Of a stretch of 64,000 nucleotides of DNA, positions 26,041-35,884 are shown one piece after another. Source of the DNA: Pseudomonadota bacterium (lineage in GTDB: Bacteria; Pseudomonadota; Gammaproteobacteria; Burkholderiales; REEB80); assembly GCA_018971485.1 (NCBI GenBank), contig JAGXAQ010000007.1:1-64000 (forward strand). Direction: 5' to 3'. Below the pieces are notes generated by a model, which searched no databases, had not been told where the DNA came from, and saw nothing but the letters and a program-made list of their open reading frames with translations. The translations under genes were made by a program, and so were the position numbers. How positions within the stretch are numbered: the first letter of the stretch is position 1; each line of letters opens with the position of its first letter.

Positions 26041-26703
26041 CTACTCATCCTCGGCAGGGGTCAGAATCTGCTCATCAAACAGATGGTGACGTATGGCGTA
26101 ATGAACAAGTCCTGCCGTGCTGGCCATTTCCATTTTATGGAGAATGTTCACCTTGTGCGTACTGACTGTCTTCACACTCAGGGACAAGGTGGCGGCAATC
26201 GCTGAGAGCTTCTGTCCTTCGACAAGCATGTGAAAAATCTGGAACTCCCGCGAGGACAGGTTGGCATGAGGCAAATCATGGCTCGGGTGACGTAACTGCA
26301 GGGCCAGCTTTTCAGCAATGGCCGGACTCATTGACAGACCCTTGGCATGCACTTTCCGGATTGCATCTATCAGCTGGCCCGTCGCACTGTTCTTGGTAAT
26401 ATACCCCGAAGCGCCTGCCCTGATGGCCTGAATGGCAAACTGATTTTCATGATGCATGCTCAAAACCAGGACAGGTAAATCAGGATGGGAGGCCTTGATT
26501 TGCTGAATGAGGGCTATCCCGTTCTTGCCTGGCATTGACATATCCAGTATCAGGACATCCCAGAAGCGGTCCCGCAGCTGGCGTAACACATCCTGGCCAT
26601 CGACGGCTTCACCTGCAACCTGCATATCCTGCTCGTCATGGATAATCTGCTTGAGCCCTTCCCGAAAAAGGGTGTGATCATCGGCAATCAGAATATCAAT
26701 CAA
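26041..26703 (-). CDS. NarL/FixJ-type response regulator
   Basis: A 220-residue two-domain regulator. The receiver domain has the acidic pair ADD near residue 7-9, the phospho-acceptor Asp54 (LILDMSMPG), Ser/Thr and the Lys in YITKNSA. The C-terminal LuxR-type HTH reads LSSREFQIFHMLVEGQ and LSVKTVSTHKVNILHKM. The start is a TTG at 26703 overlapping the kinase stop in TTGA, with GGAGGG upstream. It is the partner of the PAS histidine kinase encoded just before it. Confidence 0.87.
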   Translation of the reverse strand: MIDILIADDHTLFREGLKQIIHDEQDMQVAGEAVDGQDVLRQLRDRFWDVLILDMSMPGKNGIALIQQIKASHPDLPVLVLSMHHENQFAIQAIRAGASGYITKNSATGQLIDAIRKVHAKGLSMSPAIAEKLALQLRHPSHDLPHANLSSREFQIFHMLVEGQKLSAIAATLSLSVKTVSTHKVNILHKMEMASTAGLVHYAIRHHLFDEQILTPAEDE

Positions 26704-28298
26704 GCCTCGACCCTCCTGTGATTTTTGGGAATGACAACCTCAATTTGCGTGCCTGTTTTTTCTGCACTGGATAACACCAGGGACCCTCCCAGCATATAAG
26801 CCCGTTCACGCATGCCAACAAGCCCAAGGCTTTTTCTGTATGCGTCTCCAATATCCGGGATACCACACCCGTTATCCTGGATTCTCATCTGAATATCGGC
26901 CTCGGTTTCACGAATGTCAATATGCACCCAGCTTGCCTTGGCATGACGGCTGACATTGGTCAAGGATTCCTGCAAGATCCTGAACAAGGCTGTATTCGTA
27001 TCTTCATCAAACCGGACAGTCACCAGGTCACAGTGAAAATCAACCTGTATGGCACTTTGACTGGAAAAGGTTTCAACCAGCCACTCCATCGACGGTTCAA
27101 GCCCCAACTCATCCAGCATGAGCGGACGCAGATCCGAGGCTATCCTTCGAACGGTTTCAGTTGTAACCCGGGTTAGATGAATCAATGAACCCAATCGCTC
27201 CTGGCCCTCGGTATTGCGCAAGGAAACATCTTTTTTAAGCCGCTGCAGCCCCATGCCCAATGCAGTCAGGGTTTGCCCCAGTTCATCATGGAGTTCACGG
27301 CAGACATGCAGCCGTTCTTCCTCGCGAACCTTCTGCAGGTACGCGGACAATTCCCGCAGCTGGCGTCTTGATTCCAGCAAATCCTCCTCCGCCTGCAAAC
27401 GACGCCTCGCTTCAACCATGGCGGTCAGCGAATAAGACAGATCTGCAATCAGTTCACGCATAAGGGATACAATATCTTCTGAAAAAAAATGCTCTTCTTT
27501 CGCCAGAAGAAACAGGATCCCGATGAATTTTCTTCCTTCAACCAAGGGAAACAGGGCGAAACTGGATGATCGATAATGCCGGGTAAACCGGGGCAGAGGG
27601 AAGAGGGGTTCACACAACTGTGCCTCATTACAGATAAAAGGATGCGTACGTATCGACTTAAATCTTTCTTTCTCCCGTGATGACCAGTCTGCCAGCAACT
27701 GTTTCATCCTGCGGGTCATGACGCTTCTTTTCGGAAAACAGGCCCGCGTATCAAGTTGATGATCCGTCGAACTGAACAGGCCTATTGAGGCAGCCTTAAG
27801 GCCACCTTCCTCCACAAGAATCTGGCAGGTTTTGGCAAACAGGCTCTGACGATTCCGGGTTCGGGCTATCATCTGGTTGATCCGGCTGCGTACGGCATAA
27901 AACCGGTTTAACCGTGCCAGCTCTTCTTCTGCCTTTTTTCGCTGGGTGATATCACGGGAAATCCCTGTTGTGCCTATAATCTCTCCTTGTGAATTACGAA
28001 AAGGGGTTTTGATGGTATCAAACCAGCGCAACTGGCCATCCGGATCATAACGCCATTCTTCATAGCGTTTCCGCTTGCCTGTCCTCATCACCTCCTCATC
28101 AGTCTGAAGATACGTTTTCCCCCACTCCTGGGGCCAGATTTCCAGGGGGGTCCGATTCAGGATCTGATGCTCCTTGAGACCACTTGCAGCAACATAAGCC
28201 TCATTCACGGCAAGATAACGTGACTGCCTGTCTTTAAGCCAGGCCATGTCAGGAATGGTATTGAACAGGGCTTTTTGCAAATCCTCTATTTCATTCAT
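26700..28298 (-). CDS. PAS-GAF sensor histidine kinase (NarX-like, HisKA_3)
   Basis: A 532-residue soluble kinase without transmembrane segments. A PAS domain (residues 5-120; NTIPDMAWLKD... IIGTTGISRDITQRK) is followed by a GAF-like domain (about 140-290), a coiled linker, the dimerisation box with phospho-His in RELHDELGQTLTALG, and an HATPase with NVSRHAKAS and DNGCGIPD. ATG 28298 is chosen because AAGGA is about 7 bases upstream. It likely senses a cytoplasmic redox or small-molecule signal and phosphorylates the overlapping NarL-type regulator. Confidence 0.85.
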   Translation of the reverse strand: MNEIEDLQKALFNTIPDMAWLKDRQSRYLAVNEAYVAASGLKEHQILNRTPLEIWPQEWGKTYLQTDEEVMRTGKRKRYEEWRYDPDGQLRWFDTIKTPFRNSQGEIIGTTGISRDITQRKKAEEELARLNRFYAVRSRINQMIARTRNRQSLFAKTCQILVEEGGLKAASIGLFSSTDHQLDTRACFPKRSVMTRRMKQLLADWSSREKERFKSIRTHPFICNEAQLCEPLFPLPRFTRHYRSSSFALFPLVEGRKFIGILFLLAKEEHFFSEDIVSLMRELIADLSYSLTAMVEARRRLQAEEDLLESRRQLRELSAYLQKVREEERLHVCRELHDELGQTLTALGMGLQRLKKDVSLRNTEGQERLGSLIHLTRVTTETVRRIASDLRPLMLDELGLEPSMEWLVETFSSQSAIQVDFHCDLVTVRFDEDTNTALFRILQESLTNVSRHAKASWVHIDIRETEADIQMRIQDNGCGIPDIGDAYRKSLGLVGMRERAYMLGGSLVLSSAEKTGTQIEVVIPKNHRRVEA

Positions 28299-28632
28299 CG
28301 GTTTTCCTTGGCACCAACATGACCCTAATTCTTGGCACAAGCGCTCCTAAATGGCAAGAGATGGCACCCTGAAACCGGTACAGTGGATAAAAACGGTCCT
28401 TGATCCTGGATGCTGAAAAAAACCAATACCCTATCCTCGTAACCAGATTCAAAAGATTACGTCGTGACACGGATAAGAAATCCAATAGGGCCGCCCGATT
28501 TATGAGAGAATAACATTAGAAAGAGGAGGAGGTTTTGTCGTCCTGACCAGGAGTAAGGCAGCTGCGCTTAACGGCCATAACCTTATCCCATCCCCAGACA
28601 GATATAGCCAGGAAAACATAAGGAGAGCAAAA
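28299..28632. other. Intergenic region between divergent genes
   Basis: About 334 bases holding the divergent promoters of the histidine kinase (left) and of the secreted His-rich protein (right). I see no gene or clear palindrome; only the purine-rich stretch near 28521-28531 stands out. Confidence 0.4.
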
Positions 28633-29448
28633 ATGCGCTACGTTCTGGTCTTGTTGTCTTTGTTATTTTGCTTGCCGGCTCTTAGTTTCGCGGACACCCG
28701 GATCTCGATAGGCATTGCCCTGCCTGGAACCAGCATTGGCATTAACATGCCCTACTATCCCCAACTGACACCCATTCCGGGCTATCCGGTCTATTATGAC
28801 CCTGCAGCCAATTACAATTTTTTCTTCTACGATGGCCTATACTGGGTTTTTCGTAACGATCACTGGTATTCAAGCAGCTGGTACAATGGCCCCTGGTATC
28901 AGGTCAACCCTTACAATGTACCGGCTTTCATCTTGCGTATTCCCATCCGCTATTATCGTCGCCCTCCCGTCTTTTTCCATGACTGGGATCGGGACGGGCC
29001 TCCACGCTGGGGAGCTTTTTGGGGGCATGACTGGGACAGGCGCCGTCAAGGCTGGGACAGATGGAACCCTCACAACGCTCCCCATCCTGCACCATTGCCA
29101 CAATATCAAAGAGCCTATTCAGGCCGCCACTATCCTCATGAAATCAACTATCAGGACAGGATCCGGTCCCAACACTACCGGTTTCAGCCCCATGATTCGA
29201 ATGCAAGACAGTACTATTATCACCAGCATGAATCCCCGCAAATGAGGCATGGCCCCCAACAGGAACAGCAGCACGCTTACATGCCGATGGGTCAACCTCA
29301 GCAGCATTATCCAGGCGGAGCGGTTCATCATGGTGGCCCAGGCCATCCGGGTGGCCCCGAACATCAGGGGAATGACCATCAGCACGGCCATGGCGATAAC
29401 GGCCACGGACACGGCCATGAGGAACAAGGGCCTTCCGGTGGCTATTAA
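28633..29448 (+). CDS. Secreted protein with aromatic core and His/Gly-rich tail
   Basis: A 271-residue precursor with a clear Sec signal peptide (cleavage near SFA at residue 20). The mature N-terminal half (residues 21-105) is rich in Tyr, Trp, Phe and Pro (YYDPAANYNFFFYDGLYWVF, WYSSSWYNGPWYQ), resembling small YXWGXW-type secreted proteins. From about residue 110 it becomes Trp/Asp/Arg-rich, and the last 70 residues are dominated by His, Gly, Gln and Pro (HHGGPGHPGG, HGHGDNGHGHGHEE). The His-rich tail probably binds Ni, Zn or Cu in the periplasm or at the surface. AAGGAG precedes ATG 28633. No function is known to me. Confidence 0.75.
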   Translation: MRYVLVLLSLLFCLPALSFADTRISIGIALPGTSIGINMPYYPQLTPIPGYPVYYDPAANYNFFFYDGLYWVFRNDHWYSSSWYNGPWYQVNPYNVPAFILRIPIRYYRRPPVFFHDWDRDGPPRWGAFWGHDWDRRRQGWDRWNPHNAPHPAPLPQYQRAYSGRHYPHEINYQDRIRSQHYRFQPHDSNARQYYYHQHESPQMRHGPQQEQQHAYMPMGQPQQHYPGGAVHHGGPGHPGGPEHQGNDHQHGHGDNGHGHGHEEQGPSGGY

Positions 29449-29551
29449 CCTGGATAAAACGGTCTCTGGTAGAAAGAACTGAACAGGGTTTTGTGCATCA
29501 TCCAGAAGAAAGCCGTCTGATGCAGCATTAAAACAGGAGACAGAACACGAC

Positions 29552-30313
29552 ATGGATCAGCAATCGCTCATCAAGCAGCAGTTTGGTGAAATGGCGCAGA
29601 ATTATCTGACGAGTCCGGTGCATGCAAGAGGGGCCGATCTCGACAAGCTTGCCTATCTGACCAATAAACTGCAGCCCTTGCGTGTTCTGGATCTTGGCTG
29701 TGGAGCCGGGCATGCCAGTTTTGCCATGGCTTCGGGAGGGGCCTTGAACATTACGGCTTATGACCTGTCCGAAACCATGCTTGCCATCGTTCAGAACGAG
29801 GCGGCCTCACGAGGCTTCCAGTCGATTACAACCTGTCAGGGGCCTGTCGAGCGGCTGCCTTTCGAAAACGGCCTGTTTGATCTCATTGTCACTCGTTTCT
29901 CTGCCCACCACTGGCAGGACATGGATGCTGCGCTGGCAGAAATAGCCCGGGTAGCCAGCCCTCAAGGCACCCTTGTTGTCATTGACATTGTCGCCCCTGA
30001 AGTCCCGCTTTATGACACGGTACTCCAGAGCGTTGAGCTGCTGCGGGATGCCTCCCATGTGCGGGATTACCGTCTGACCGAATGGAAATCGATGCTGGAG
30101 AAAAAAGGGTTCCTCTGGTCCGATTCTTTCCAGTGGAAGCTACACCTTGAATTTAATAGCTGGATTACCCGAATTGGCACATCCTTGAAAAGGGTGGAAG
30201 CCTTGAAGATTACCCTGGATGAACTCCCTCAGGAGGTCAAGCAGTATTTCTGTCTTGGAACGGATTATTCATTCTCGATTGACAGCGCCTGGATTCAGGC
30301 CCGCCGTTTATAA
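29552..30313 (+). CDS. Class I SAM-dependent methyltransferase
   Basis: A 253-residue Methyltransf_11-type enzyme. Motif I LDLGCGAGHASFAMA lies near residue 50, the acidic end of strand 2 is YDLSETML, and motif post-II is GPVERLPFENGLFDLIVTRFSAHHW. The substrate is not visible. AGGAG is 12 bases before ATG 29552. It stands 103 bases after the secreted protein gene and may share its transcript; a bidirectional terminator follows. Confidence 0.8.
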   Translation: MDQQSLIKQQFGEMAQNYLTSPVHARGADLDKLAYLTNKLQPLRVLDLGCGAGHASFAMASGGALNITAYDLSETMLAIVQNEAASRGFQSITTCQGPVERLPFENGLFDLIVTRFSAHHWQDMDAALAEIARVASPQGTLVVIDIVAPEVPLYDTVLQSVELLRDASHVRDYRLTEWKSMLEKKGFLWSDSFQWKLHLEFNSWITRIGTSLKRVEALKITLDELPQEVKQYFCLGTDYSFSIDSAWIQARRL

Positions 30314-30344
30314 TTCCGGCTAAAGACCCGGCGCAAAACCAGAT

Positions 30345-30373
30345 GAGCTATCAGGTCTTGAACCTGATAGCTC
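30345..30373. terminator. Bidirectional terminator between convergent genes
   Basis: GAGCTATCAGGT (30345-30356) is the exact inverse of ACCTGATAGCTC (30362-30373), a perfect 12-bp stem with a 5-base loop followed by TTTT at 30374-30377. It lies between the stop codons of the methyltransferase (rightward) and the second OprD porin (leftward). Confidence 0.85.
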
Positions 30374-30386
30374 TTTTCATTGACCG

Positions 30387-31718
30387 CTAGAACTTGTAGG
30401 CCACCATGACACGGTTATAGACAAATGATTTTTCACCTGAACCGGGGAACAGGTTCAGACCGCCATTTGCCACTTCCACCTGGTCACGAAGGGAGAGGCC
30501 CTGATAGCGCCCACCCGGGAAATAGGTCACACTGAAATGGGTCCAGTTGCTTTTTCCGGAAAAATAGGTATTAAACCGGGAATAGCCCGAGGTCAGCTTG
30601 ACCTTATGCTGACACACCCAGTACGCTGCACGCAATCTCCAGCCGTGGCCAGGTCCCACACCCACAAGCCCTTGAATCATGGCATCCACATAGAGGGGAT
30701 CCGCCGTATAGCCAACAGTATAAGGGGACACAATCGCTCCGCCGCCTAATGCACCCTGATGCAGCCGGGTCGTGTCATACGCCCAATAGATACTGCCTTT
30801 CGAGAAACTGACGCCGGTTTTGATTCCATAAGCCGTGCTGTCCACTGCTTCCCCGGTCTGGCCAAAGAGCTGGGTTCCAGTCTGGGAGAATGCGTTATTC
30901 GCTTTCCATTCGCGAACAAACTGGGCTGCTGCAAAAGGCTTGAACACATTCTGGGTAGGGAAGCTGTACTGGCCTGATCCATAGAACATGTTGGCGAAAT
31001 CATTAAAATTATAGTACCAGGCATGCAGCTTGGCCTGATCGATGGAATACTTGGCACCAAAGGCTACAGCACCATTGGAGGGGGATGCATTCGCAGGCAG
31101 GTTGTTTGGACCTCCATACAGCGCATCTCCATTGTAGCTTGTTGGATAATAGAGGTTATCCCGATAGAAGCCATTGGAGGTCCGGCTTTTCCAGCCATCG
31201 ACACGCAAACCAATCAGGTTAAGGTTATCAAAAGGGGTAAACCGTGCATAAACGCCCCGATAAGTCACCGGTATTACACGCCCTCCAACCCGGTTAAGCC
31301 ATGGGGTGTTAATCAGCTGATCTCCGGCACGAATGGTAAAGAGCTGTTGATTATATTCAATAAAGGCCTGGCCTAACGTATTGATGGATGAGCCTGTCCC
31401 CATCAGTGTCTTATCGATACGGGAAGGATCACTGCTTTGTGTGCCAAGGGAATTAGCCGTGTAAAAGCTCGTTCCGACATGAAAGCCGCCCAGAAACGGG
31501 GCGGTCAGGATATTAAGGCGTCCTGCCAGCGAAAAGGCATTCGCGTGAGGAACTGCTGAAGTGCCATAATCCCGGCTAAAATAGTAGGCCCGTATCTGGC
31601 CATCTATCTTACTTTTACCAAAAAACTGTGACAGGGTTTCCGCTTGGCCAGGCACGCTGGTGAGCAAAAGCCCCCCCATTGCTGCAATAAGGCTTAAGGA
31701 AAGGATTTTTGTTCGCAT
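30387..31718 (-). CDS. OprD-type outer-membrane porin, second copy
   Basis: A 443-residue precursor with a signal peptide (cleavage near GQA, residue 26), a mature start KIDGQIRAYYFSRDYG like the other porin in this window, and a terminal Phe (VMVAYKF). FTIRAGDQLINTPWLNRVGGRVIP mirrors the OprD-type loop at the same position in the first porin. It follows a periplasmic binding protein gene by 76 bases in the same direction and ends at a strong terminator, so the two probably form one uptake operon. Confidence 0.75.
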   Translation of the reverse strand: MRTKILSLSLIAAMGGLLLTSVPGQAETLSQFFGKSKIDGQIRAYYFSRDYGTSAVPHANAFSLAGRLNILTAPFLGGFHVGTSFYTANSLGTQSSDPSRIDKTLMGTGSSINTLGQAFIEYNQQLFTIRAGDQLINTPWLNRVGGRVIPVTYRGVYARFTPFDNLNLIGLRVDGWKSRTSNGFYRDNLYYPTSYNGDALYGGPNNLPANASPSNGAVAFGAKYSIDQAKLHAWYYNFNDFANMFYGSGQYSFPTQNVFKPFAAAQFVREWKANNAFSQTGTQLFGQTGEAVDSTAYGIKTGVSFSKGSIYWAYDTTRLHQGALGGGAIVSPYTVGYTADPLYVDAMIQGLVGVGPGHGWRLRAAYWVCQHKVKLTSGYSRFNTYFSGKSNWTHFSVTYFPGGRYQGLSLRDQVEVANGGLNLFPGSGEKSFVYNRVMVAYKF

Positions 31719-31794
31719 AGTATCTTCCGTTTCACACTCATGATTAGAAATAAAATACAGGGCATGCCTGATAGTCCAGAAATGCCCTCCTTGC

Positions 31795-32745
31795 TTATTT
31801 ACCCGGCCAGGCCTGGGTCAACTTCTGAAGCGGTTGGGGGACATGCTGACGGTTGGCAGCATAAGCCCGGTTCATCACGATAAAGCCATCCTGCTTCATG
31901 ATCTTCCGGCCTTTAGGGCCCAGAAGGAAAGCCACATATTTTTCGGCCGCAGGAGTATGGGCCGCACCTTTGATAATGGTCAACGCATAAATAATGGGCC
32001 TTCCAGTTACCACACCATTTTTGGTCACGGCTTTGCCCTTAGCATAATTGGCACTGTATCTGGCATTGGACAGGTTGATTTGATCCGGCAGATGGAGATA
32101 CTCGAAATGATGCTGTATGGCATCCGAACGATAAATGGCCAGGTAATCGATCTGCCCTACCTGCAAGGCGGAAATCAGATCCGTTTCGGTATCCCGCATG
32201 TTGGACTGGGGGGCATTGGCCAGAACCGACTGTTCAAGTTTTGGATCATGATAGTAGCTGTTAGCCAGGTTAAGCATCTGGATAATCTGGTAACCGGAAG
32301 GATCGGTGTTGGGGCTAGAACGGCCAATTTCAACTCCGGGTTCAGCCATAACCTTATACCAGTTGCTGGCGTTAATCTTGCTGGCGCCCTTGCTCTTCGG
32401 TGTATAGGTAAAGGTGATTTCATTGCCTACAAATCCAATGTACCAATTGGCATAGGCAGGCGAGGTTCCATGGGCATACAGGTACTTGGGGATAACGCTA
32501 TAGTCTGCTGAAGCCACAATATCAGCCGGTTCATGCAGTTCCGTCACCATTTTGGCCATCTTGACGCTTCCACCAAAAACAGGTTCGACCTGAATGTTGG
32601 GGTACTGCCGATGAAATTCGGCATCAATCTGGCGGAAAGGCAACGCAAGCGTACCTGCTGCCAGAACCCGCAAATTGGTCATGGCCATGGCCTGACCTGA
32701 ACACAGAACGAAAAGCGCAGCGCCTGTGACTAGCATCTTTTTCAT
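31795..32745 (-). CDS. Periplasmic binding protein, molybdate/tungstate (WtpA/ModA) type
   Basis: A 316-residue secreted solute-binding protein with a signal peptide ending near AMA (residue 21). LRVLAAGTLALPFRQIDAEF, ADIVASADYSVIPK, GRSSPNTDPSGYQ and the C-terminal AEKYVAFLLGPKGRKIM are typical of the WtpA-like oxyanion-binding branch. ATG 32745 has AAGGTG six bases upstream; a GTG at 32754 is also in frame. No ABC permease or ATPase gene is nearby; instead an OprD-type porin follows. The ligand may be tungstate, molybdate or another small anion. Confidence 0.75.
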   Translation of the reverse strand: MKKMLVTGAALFVLCSGQAMAMTNLRVLAAGTLALPFRQIDAEFHRQYPNIQVEPVFGGSVKMAKMVTELHEPADIVASADYSVIPKYLYAHGTSPAYANWYIGFVGNEITFTYTPKSKGASKINASNWYKVMAEPGVEIGRSSPNTDPSGYQIIQMLNLANSYYHDPKLEQSVLANAPQSNMRDTETDLISALQVGQIDYLAIYRSDAIQHHFEYLHLPDQINLSNARYSANYAKGKAVTKNGVVTGRPIIYALTIIKGAAHTPAAEKYVAFLLGPKGRKIMKQDGFIVMNRAYAANRQHVPQPLQKLTQAWPGK

Positions 32746-33053
32746 GATATTCACCTTTTTACAAAATAAGGAAATGAAAGGAAAGAATTAAAAGGCCCGT
32801 TTGATGCCGGCAATGGTAGCACCTGAATGTCATAAATCAAATATGATATTTTTTGCCAATTTAAAAACTGCCTTTCAAGAAGGCAAGGAAATTCCCCTGC
32901 AACAGGGTAAAAAAAGATTCCAGCCAGACAAGATGCGCGAAACGGAGCAATTCTGCTCTGGCCGCACCCGTACCCTTGTGCGGGCAGGATGATTTTTCAA
33001 TGAACAACAGGGAATAAAGACGGAGGACAAGACGCAGGAAGCGCCTGAAAAAA
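32746..33053. other. Intergenic region before the binding-protein gene
   Basis: About 308 bases without a supported gene. Two small hairpins occur at 32945-32958 (GAGCA/TGCTC) and 32962-32983 (CCGCAC/GTGCGG), downstream of the zinc-ribbon gene on the minus strand; neither has a T-run. Confidence 0.4.
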
Positions 33054-33296
33054 TCAATCCGGTATCAAAAAGGTGATATTGCAGTATCCACACACTATCG
33101 GCTGAATGCCCGTATGCGCTCCCAAAACCATCAATGCATGTTCCTCGCCATTATTAACGAAACAGTTCGGACAAGGATAGGCTGACATTGAACCAAGGCT
33201 GTCCAGATGTTTTTCATACGCCTTGATTTCAGCGTGGGAACTGTTGTTTTTTTTTAGCCAGTAAATCAGGTTGGAACGAATCCAGTCGGTATTCAT
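33054..33296 (-). CDS. Small zinc-ribbon-like hypothetical protein
   Basis: An 80-residue protein with an N-terminal helical part (WIRSNLIYWLKKNNSSHAEIK) and two CxxC knuckles, CPNC near residue 42 and CGYC near residue 70, which suggests one zinc site. I do not recognise the family. The start ATG 33296 (or GTG 33302 two codons earlier) has only a weak ribosome site. It lies alone between the aspS terminator and the binding-protein gene. Confidence 0.55.
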   Translation of the reverse strand: MNTDWIRSNLIYWLKKNNSSHAEIKAYEKHLDSLGSMSAYPCPNCFVNNGEEHALMVLGAHTGIQPIVCGYCNITFLIPD

Positions 33297-33368
33297 TGTC
33301 ACATCAAGCCACTCGTTAATGTGCCATTAATATGCAATGAAACAGCTATAAATGCAACAGTTTGATGC

Positions 33369-33388
33369 AAAAAAGGGGCTCACAGCCC
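33369..33388 (-). terminator. Intrinsic terminator of the aspS operon
   Basis: On the minus strand GGGCT-GTG-AGCCC is followed by C and six T residues (complement of 33369-33374). It begins 80 bases after the aspS stop codon. Confidence 0.7.
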
Positions 33389-33467
33389 TCTGGAAGGGCC
33401 CAGCCTGGCATGGCATGGATCCCTTCAGAAGCAGACCGAATTAAAAAGAGGGAAAGCAGGGTATGCC

Positions 33468-35231
33468 TTATTTCCCCATTTTCAGGATATGAAGCTCCCT
33501 GAGCTGGGCCTCACTGACCGTATTGGGAGCCTGGGTCAACAGGCAGGCAGAACGCTGGGTTTTCGGAAAGGCAATGACATCACGAATCGATTCTGCATGG
33601 GCCATCAGGGCAACCAGGCGATCCAGCCCGAAAGCAAGCCCCCCATGAGGCGGGGCTCCAAAAGAAAGCGCTTCAAGCAAAAACCCGAACTTTTCCTGAG
33701 CTTCCTGCTCAGAAATACCCAATGCATCAAACACTTTGGCCTGAACCTCGGCATGATGAATACGAATCGAACCTCCTCCGATTTCCCAGCCATTAAGAAC
33801 CATGTCATAGGCACGAGACAATGCACGCCCTGGATCAGTACCGAGAAGATCCTCATGGCCTTTCTGGGGGCTGGTAAAAGGATGGTGCAAGGCCACCCAC
33901 CGTTGATGCTCGTCATCATATTCAAACATAGGGAAATCAACGACCCACAGGGGCCTCCATCCAGCGGATGCATGCCCTTTTTCATGACCTATCCGGGTAC
34001 GCAAAGCCCCTAGTGCCTCATAAACTATTTTGGCTCTGTCTGCCCCGAAAAAGACAATGTCCCCATCTTGGGCGCCCACGCAGTCCAACACCTCATTCAT
34101 GACCGGCATGAGAAACTTGACAATGGGCGACTGCAGTCCAGCCTCTCCTTTTGAGCGTTCATTAACCTTGATCCAGGCCAGGCCCTTGGCCCCATATATC
34201 TTTACATACTCAGTCCAGGTATCAATTTCGGACCGGGCAAAGGAGCCTCCGCCAGGCACACGCAAAGCAGCTACACGGCCATCACTCAAATGGGCCGCAT
34301 CCTTGAACACCTTAAACTCAACCTCTTTCATCAGGGTGGTCAGGTCAGTCAGTTCAAGGTCAACCCTCAGATCGGGCTTGTCCGAACCATAACGGGCCAT
34401 TGCCTCATGCCAGCTTATACGCGGAAACGGAGAGGGCAGTTCAACCTGAAGCACTTCGCGGAACAAACGCCGTATTCCTTCTTCTACCAGCGTCATGATA
34501 TCCGCCTCATCCATGAATGACGTCTCGATATCCACCTGCGTAAACTCAGGCTGACGATCAGCCCGCAAGTCCTCATCACGAAAACAGCGTGTAATCTGGA
34601 AGTAGCGGTCAAAGCCTGAAACCATCAACATCTGCTTGAAAAGCTGGGGAGACTGGGGCAAGGCGAAAAACTGGCCCGGATAAACCCGTGATGGAACCAG
34701 ATAATCCCTGGCACCCTCAGGGGTGGACCGGGTCAGCATCGGTGTTTCGATTTCCATGAACCCCTGGCTGTCAAGATAATGCCTCAGGGCTTTGGACACC
34801 TCGTATCTTAACCTGAGATTAGCCTGCATGGCAGGGCGACGCAAATCCAGGTATCGATGGGTCAGGCGGGTATTCTCATTGAGGTTGTCATCATCCAGCA
34901 TAAAAGGAGGGGTAGCAGACACATTCATGATTTCAATATGCCTGGCGACCACCTCGATTTCTCCACTGGCCATATTGGGATTAAACGTTCCGACCGGTCT
35001 TTCGGCAACCTGGCCGGTGATGCAGAGGACATATTCATTACGTATTTTTTCCGCCAACACAAACAGGGCATTGTCATCCGGGTTAAACACAATCTGGGCG
35101 ATGCCTGAACGATCCCGCAAATCCACAAAAATAACGCCTCCATGATCCCGGCGGCGATTGGCCCAGCCACAAAGCGTGACGGACTGGTTCAAGTTCTGGC
35201 GGTTCAGTTCCCCGCAATAATGAGTTCGCAT
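33468..35231 (-). CDS. aspS: Aspartyl-tRNA synthetase
   Basis: A 587-residue class IIb synthetase of normal bacterial length. The N-terminal OB-fold anticodon domain contains [19 protein letters not shown]; motif 2 is [26 protein letters not shown]; the GAD insertion occupies the middle; motif 3 is [14 protein letters not shown]. It charges tRNA-Asp (and possibly tRNA-Asn in a non-discriminating form) in the cytoplasm. It follows fmdB-like and DUF502 genes, an arrangement common in beta- and gammaproteobacteria, 14 bases after DUF502. Confidence 0.96.
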   Translation of the reverse strand: MRTHYCGELNRQNLNQSVTLCGWANRRRDHGGVIFVDLRDRSGIAQIVFNPDDNALFVLAEKIRNEYVLCITGQVAERPVGTFNPNMASGEIEVVARHIEIMNVSATPPFMLDDDNLNENTRLTHRYLDLRRPAMQANLRLRYEVSKALRHYLDSQGFMEIETPMLTRSTPEGARDYLVPSRVYPGQFFALPQSPQLFKQMLMVSGFDRYFQITRCFRDEDLRADRQPEFTQVDIETSFMDEADIMTLVEEGIRRLFREVLQVELPSPFPRISWHEAMARYGSDKPDLRVDLELTDLTTLMKEVEFKVFKDAAHLSDGRVAALRVPGGGSFARSEIDTWTEYVKIYGAKGLAWIKVNERSKGEAGLQSPIVKFLMPVMNEVLDCVGAQDGDIVFFGADRAKIVYEALGALRTRIGHEKGHASAGWRPLWVVDFPMFEYDDEHQRWVALHHPFTSPQKGHEDLLGTDPGRALSRAYDMVLNGWEIGGGSIRIHHAEVQAKVFDALGISEQEAQEKFGFLLEALSFGAPPHGGLAFGLDRLVALMAHAESIRDVIAFPKTQRSACLLTQAPNTVSEAQLRELHILKMGK

Positions 35232-35245
35232 AATTAACCTGTAAG

Positions 35246-35884
35246 TTACGGGCTCGGCGAGCCTGATTTGGGGGGCAAGGATCCCGGGGGAGCCACAACA
35301 CCCATTGAGATGATATATTTCAGCGCTTCATCCACGCTCATATCGAGTTCTCTTGTTTCACTTTTGGCCAGTATAAGAAAAAACCCGCTGGTTGGATTCG
35401 GTGTGGTTGGAACATAAACACTCACATACCCTTCAGTCAGCGGGGCACTGATTTCCTCCGCAGGCTGGCCAGTCATAAAGGCAATCGTATAGACCCCTTT
35501 ACGCGGATACTCGATTAAGAGCGCCTTACGAAAAGCGTCCCCATTACCGGATAACACTGTATCAGAGACCTGCTTGACTGACGTATAAATGGTCTTGACC
35601 ACCGGAATCCGTGTCAGAAGGGTTTCACCAATCCGGACAAGCGTACGGCCAAAAAAATTGGTAGCAAATACACCGGTCAGAAATACGACAACCAGGGTCA
35701 ATAGCACACCAAGCCCTGGAATATCCATTCCAAATAGATGATAAGGCCGCAAGGACTCGGGCAGGAACAAAAGGCTCTTATCCAAAGTGCTCAGCAGCAG
35801 GTGCAGAATCCAGAAGGTAATGCCAAGCGGGACCCAGATCAGCAAACCGGTGATGAAATATTTCTTGATGAGAAATTTATTCAT
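35246..35884 (-). CDS. DUF502 family membrane protein
   Basis: A 212-residue inner-membrane protein with two transmembrane segments (residues 8-33 and 52-78), [25 protein letters not shown] and [21 protein letters not shown] typical of DUF502. Function unknown; often next to aspS. The start overlaps the preceding FmdB-like gene in ATGA (35881-35884). Confidence 0.88.
   Translation of the reverse strand: MNKFLIKKYFITGLLIWVPLGITFWILHLLLSTLDKSLLFLPESLRPYHLFGMDIPGLGVLLTLVVVFLTGVFATNFFGRTLVRIGETLLTRIPVVKTIYTSVKQVSDTVLSGNGDAFRKALLIEYPRKGVYTIAFMTGQPAEEISAPLTEGYVSVYVPTTPNPTSGFFLILAKSETRELDMSVDEALKYIISMGVVAPPGSLPPKSGSPSP

Noticed and set aside
31834-32511. 225-codon rightward frame antisense to the binding-protein gene
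   Set aside because: It is the shadow of a well-supported gene on the other strand and has no domain.
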